Shown here: piece after piece, positions 60,673-64,000 of the stretch
Layout: the number at the start of each line of letters is the position of its first letter
Numbering within the stretch: the first letter of the stretch is position 1
Assembly: GCF_002243045.1 (NCBI RefSeq)
Contig: NZ_MBKP01000009.1
Span: forward strand, 1 to 64,000
Source of the DNA: Methanolobus psychrotolerans
Lineage (GTDB): Archaea > Halobacteriota > Methanosarcinia > Methanosarcinales > Methanosarcinaceae
DNA length: 64,000 bases
Direction of reading: 5' to 3'
Position numbers and translations under genes: made by a program
The notes under the pieces: generated by a model
The model's database searches: none
The model's input: the letters and a program-made list of their open reading frames with translations, nothing else
Told to the model about the DNA's origin: nothing

Positions 60673-61413
60673 TTAATCTGCTTTCATGGGCGGTGCTTCG
60701 ATCTCTATCTTAGCATTGTAATTATAAACATCAACACGGTTGTTTATAGTTACCGGTGACATCAGACCTTGTATATTCATCATGAATTCGATATGGCTTT
60801 CTATTGATATGATACGGTAACCTTTTTTTTCAATAAGGTATCTTATGTAATATTCGTTCAGGCGTTCATCTCCTTTAAGCTGAAGGCCGGCCTTTTCAGC
60901 CTCTGCTATCAACGCATTATTGTCCGGAAAAGCGGTGAGGATGAAATATGCATCAGTTTTTTCCATGCTCAGGTTTGTGGAATTTGCCAGAAGAAGGTTA
61001 GTGGTTGTTAATTGGTCATAACTACTCCACATCTTCTGGTTCAGTTTCTTTGTTTCCCATGAAGTATCACCGTTTTTTAAATAAGCAGTTCCATTAACAA
61101 CTATAAAATCAATTGAATCTGCCATGGATCTTAATCTGACGGCCATATTTTCATTAGAATAATCTACAGAACCATTTCCTCTGATAAGAGAGAAAGACTC
61201 TTCCATCATTGAGATGTTACTTTGGATATCGAACTGGTAGGAACTGACATCCCCGGAAGCTTCCAGTGTCCTGCCAGCAAGCGTGTAAGCACTTTTCACT
61301 TCTCTGTGCTCAGCATAATAGACTGCAAAAAAAATCAAAATGCAGGCAATGCCAAGAGAAACAAGTATTTTTGTATCTATTCTTTTTCTTTCCGGTAATG
61401 ACACCCGGATCAC
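60673..61413 (-). CDS. hypothetical membrane-anchored exported protein
   Basis: N-terminal LVSLGIACILIFFAVYYA anchor, then beta-rich soluble domain. Confidence 0.6.
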   Translation of the reverse strand: MIRVSLPERKRIDTKILVSLGIACILIFFAVYYAEHREVKSAYTLAGRTLEASGDVSSYQFDIQSNISMMEESFSLIRGNGSVDYSNENMAVRLRSMADSIDFIVVNGTAYLKNGDTSWETKKLNQKMWSSYDQLTTTNLLLANSTNLSMEKTDAYFILTAFPDNNALIAEAEKAGLQLKGDERLNEYYIRYLIEKKGYRIISIESHIEFMMNIQGLMSPVTINNRVDVYNYNAKIEIEAPPMKAD

Positions 61414-61451
61414 TCCCTGCTTTATTCATTTTTCATGCAATTTTTGCAGGA

Positions 61452-64000
61452 TCATCCTCTTCTCCTGGAAAGTACCAGGTAGGATAATACAACTATAATA
61501 CCTGCAAGTATCAGCCATATCATAGCAGGCAATGATGTTTTCTTATCCGAAGCAGTTTCCTGCGGGGCAGGGTGCACTATCTCATGATCACCTGAAGGTT
61601 CTTCAGGAGTATCAAAAGCTTTTATCTCATCTTCCTGAACTGCCCCGAAAGGCACAAGGGGATCAGGATCAAGTGAATCGATCATGCCGTCTCCATCCGT
61701 GTCAGGGTTGAAGGGGTCAGTTCCTATCCTGTACTCCATAACATTGGGTAGTCCGTCCAGGTCGGAGTCAAGAGGGCCACCAGTATCTGGCATAACATAC
61801 TTTCCTGCAAGAGAGAAAGAGGATAGATGTGATACTCTTGCCCATACATAGCCTGCGTAAGACTCACCGTACATCTCAACATCTCCAGTATGAATCCCTG
61901 TATAGGGGAGCTTTATCCATCTGCGTGTGTCCTCATTGAAATAATAGATGCACAGTGTGTTCTCATCGATGTCGTAAGGATCGGAGACATCACCATCACC
62001 GTTGCGGTCCAGTTCGCTGAAACGGTAGTAGATGGTCACCAGGGTACTGTTCATTATACTGCCGTTGGCATTCTCTATATTCTCACTTACCGTTATGTCC
62101 AGATACTTTCCAATTGCATACTCTTCTGATGCGAGTCCGGTGCCCGAGGACAGCGGGATTGATGAAGAGTCAGATATCCTTAGTTCTATCCACGGTGTTA
62201 TGTTGGCATCAAGAACCATGCCTGCTGACGAATCTGTCCTTTTTATTGAGTCCGCAGACTCCACAACAAAAATATTCCCCGGTGCCATATATTCCACATG
62301 CATTGAATTGGCGGAGGCCGTGACCTGTTTGCTCCTGAAAGCATCCAGTATCCTGCAATAGTCATACATATAGGGTTTAGAGAGCATAACAACAGTCTGT
62401 GTTGCATTCCATACTCCATGCCTGACAGTCATTCTGTCATGATCGGACGTGAGCATATTTGGCAGGACATTCCCATTGTTGCTGAGCACATTGTAGGTAA
62501 TGTTACCTGCAGTACCATTCACTGCTACAGGTCTGCCAAGCAGCAGGATGTATGGCTCATCTGTATGATCAAGCATAAGCTCATCTGCTGAATAGACCGT
62601 TATGTTGGTATATGTACTCAAGGTCTCCAGCAGATTCTCATTTTCCTCACTCATATCATATACCACAGCGATGTTCCTTACATTCTGTATAAAAGAATCC
62701 ATGTCAAGTGAATCATTGAGATTATCGCCGTCCGTATCCTCATTCAACGGATTTGTGCCGAGGTTTATTTCCTGTAGATCGGTCAATCCGTCATTGTCCG
62801 TGTCTGCTGAAAGTGGGTTTGTAAGCAGCTCCAGTTCCACCGGGTCCTTAAGGCCATCAAGGTCTGTGTCCTCTGACAGAGGATCTGTTCCCGTGCCATG
62901 CACCTCATGCCCGTCATCCAGTCCATCGCCATCAGTATCAGGGTCAAGCGGGTCTGTACCGTAGACCCATTCAAGGTAGTCGAACAGGCCGTCATCATCG
63001 GAATCGGGTTTGAGCAGATCGGATCCGAATCCATATTCTTCAAGATCGGTCAGACCGTCGTTGTCTGTGTCCGCCTTCAGGGGGTTTGAGGATAGAAGGT
63101 ACTCATCCAGATCATCCAGTCCATCACCATCTGTATCCATTATCAACGGGCTGCTTCCCCAGAATATCTCCGTGCCATCGTCCAGCCCATCGCCATCGGT
63201 ATCATAACTTCTGGGGTCGGTGCCAAGAATGTACTCCACATAATCACTCAGGCCATCGGTATCTGAATCATGATTACGGGGATCAGACAATGCGATGTAA
63301 CACTCTGTATGGTCATCCAGCCCGTCAAAATCACTGTCCTTGAATCGCGGATCGCTGGTCACATGGATAGTGTACGTACCTGTTGAATTGGTAATTTGTA
63401 CAGGCCAGCCTATCTGTTCATTCACATCTATGAGACTGTCCCTGTCCCTGTCCTCTCCGGAATTCACCCAGCCCTGTTCCTTTGCAGGATAATCGTGGGT
63501 ATCGATTATCCCTATGACATCCCTATCTTCTTCAGGAGGTGCAGGCAGGGATAGGTTCCAGGTCTGATAGAAGCGCAACTTAAAGACATCTGTGCTGTTT
63601 GAGGCATTGAACCACAAAGTGGCAGACCCGGATGTCTCAGTGCCAATGGAAGGTGTGCCATTGTATATTTCCTCATGCACCGTGGAATTGTCCAGGCTCA
63701 CAAGCAGCCAGCATCTTGCAGGCTCACTGGTGTTATTTGAAGCAGGATCTGCTTTTCCTGTCAGAGTGTAATCAATAACTGCCGTGATATTCGTTCCCTT
63801 ATCCGCCTTTATGCTGCTACCCATGCCGTTCAGGTCAACATTGCTTATGTATGCTTTTGATATGAAGTTAGGATCATCAGGGTCCGGGATGCCGTTGCCG
63901 TTCGTATCCTTTGAATGGGGGTTCAGTCCTTTGAGGAATTCACTGAAGTCACTCAGGCCGTCATCGTCAGTATCCTGCTTCAGGGGGCTTGACCATACAT
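61452..64000 (-). CDS. TSP3/calcium-binding acidic repeat surface protein with C-terminal TM (5' end outside window)
   Basis: Multiple DTDGDGLDDGTE-type repeats; the frame stays open past 63824 (SSPLKQDTDDDGLSDFSEFLKGLNPHSKDTNGNGIPDPDDPNFISKAYISNVDLNG) to the window edge. Confidence 0.88.
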   Translation of the reverse strand, partial: VWSSPLKQDTDDDGLSDFSEFLKGLNPHSKDTNGNGIPDPDDPNFISKAYISNVDLNGMGSSIKADKGTNITAVIDYTLTGKADPASNNTSEPARCWLLVSLDNSTVHEEIYNGTPSIGTETSGSATLWFNASNSTDVFKLRFYQTWNLSLPAPPEEDRDVIGIIDTHDYPAKEQGWVNSGEDRDRDSLIDVNEQIGWPVQITNSTGTYTIHVTSDPRFKDSDFDGLDDHTECYIALSDPRNHDSDTDGLSDYVEYILGTDPRSYDTDGDGLDDGTEIFWGSSPLIMDTDGDGLDDLDEYLLSSNPLKADTDNDGLTDLEEYGFGSDLLKPDSDDDGLFDYLEWVYGTDPLDPDTDGDGLDDGHEVHGTGTDPLSEDTDLDGLKDPVELELLTNPLSADTDNDGLTDLQEINLGTNPLNEDTDGDNLNDSLDMDSFIQNVRNIAVVYDMSEENENLLETLSTYTNITVYSADELMLDHTDEPYILLLGRPVAVNGTAGNITYNVLSNNGNVLPNMLTSDHDRMTVRHGVWNATQTVVMLSKPYMYDYCRILDAFRSKQVTASANSMHVEYMAPGNIFVVESADSIKRTDSSAGMVLDANITPWIELRISDSSSIPLSSGTGLASEEYAIGKYLDITVSENIENANGSIMNSTLVTIYYRFSELDRNGDGDVSDPYDIDENTLCIYYFNEDTRRWIKLPYTGIHTGDVEMYGESYAGYVWARVSHLSSFSLAGKYVMPDTGGPLDSDLDGLPNVMEYRIGTDPFNPDTDGDGMIDSLDPDPLVPFGAVQEDEIKAFDTPEEPSGDHEIVHPAPQETASDKKTSLPAMIWLILAGIIVVLSYLVLSRRRG

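Overview
The window looks like a methanogenic archaeon, probably Methanosarcinales. I infer this from an HdrA2-type HdrA-MvhD fusion with its polyferredoxin, GatE, CarA/CarB, ArgG, DUF1638, DUF1699, UPF0182 and GGTGA-type ribosome binding sites. Three blocks are visible. (1) 0.4-25.5 kb is conserved housekeeping sequence. (2) 26.7-36.3 kb and 44.4-52.7 kb are highly plastic 'scrapyard' DNA: HEPN/MNT, GNAT, YgiT, RelE and HicB toxin-antitoxin modules in various states of decay, TnpB remnants, truncated genes, several segmental duplications and a composite palindromic repeat family. These flank a surface-glycan cluster at 36.3-44.2 kb. (3) 52.7-64 kb holds a TPR protein, a sensor histidine kinase, an M1-like peptidase and a TSP3-repeat surface protein. 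The two most interesting signals are not in the ORF track. First, an 86-bp-period palindromic repeat built of ~10-bp GCAGATNNAC words. It carries a nested double-hairpin insert in five places, and one copy sits inside a gene relic flanked by an apparent 12-bp target duplication; the intact paralogous 'empty site' is in the same window. Second, a duplicated 51-nt leader (31799-31849 and 36216-36266) folds as a possible three-way junction. Two helices show compensatory changes between copies, the structure starts about where a TATA box predicts transcription to begin, and its closing strand covers the ribosome binding site. All assignments are by eye from sequence and translations; no database search was run.
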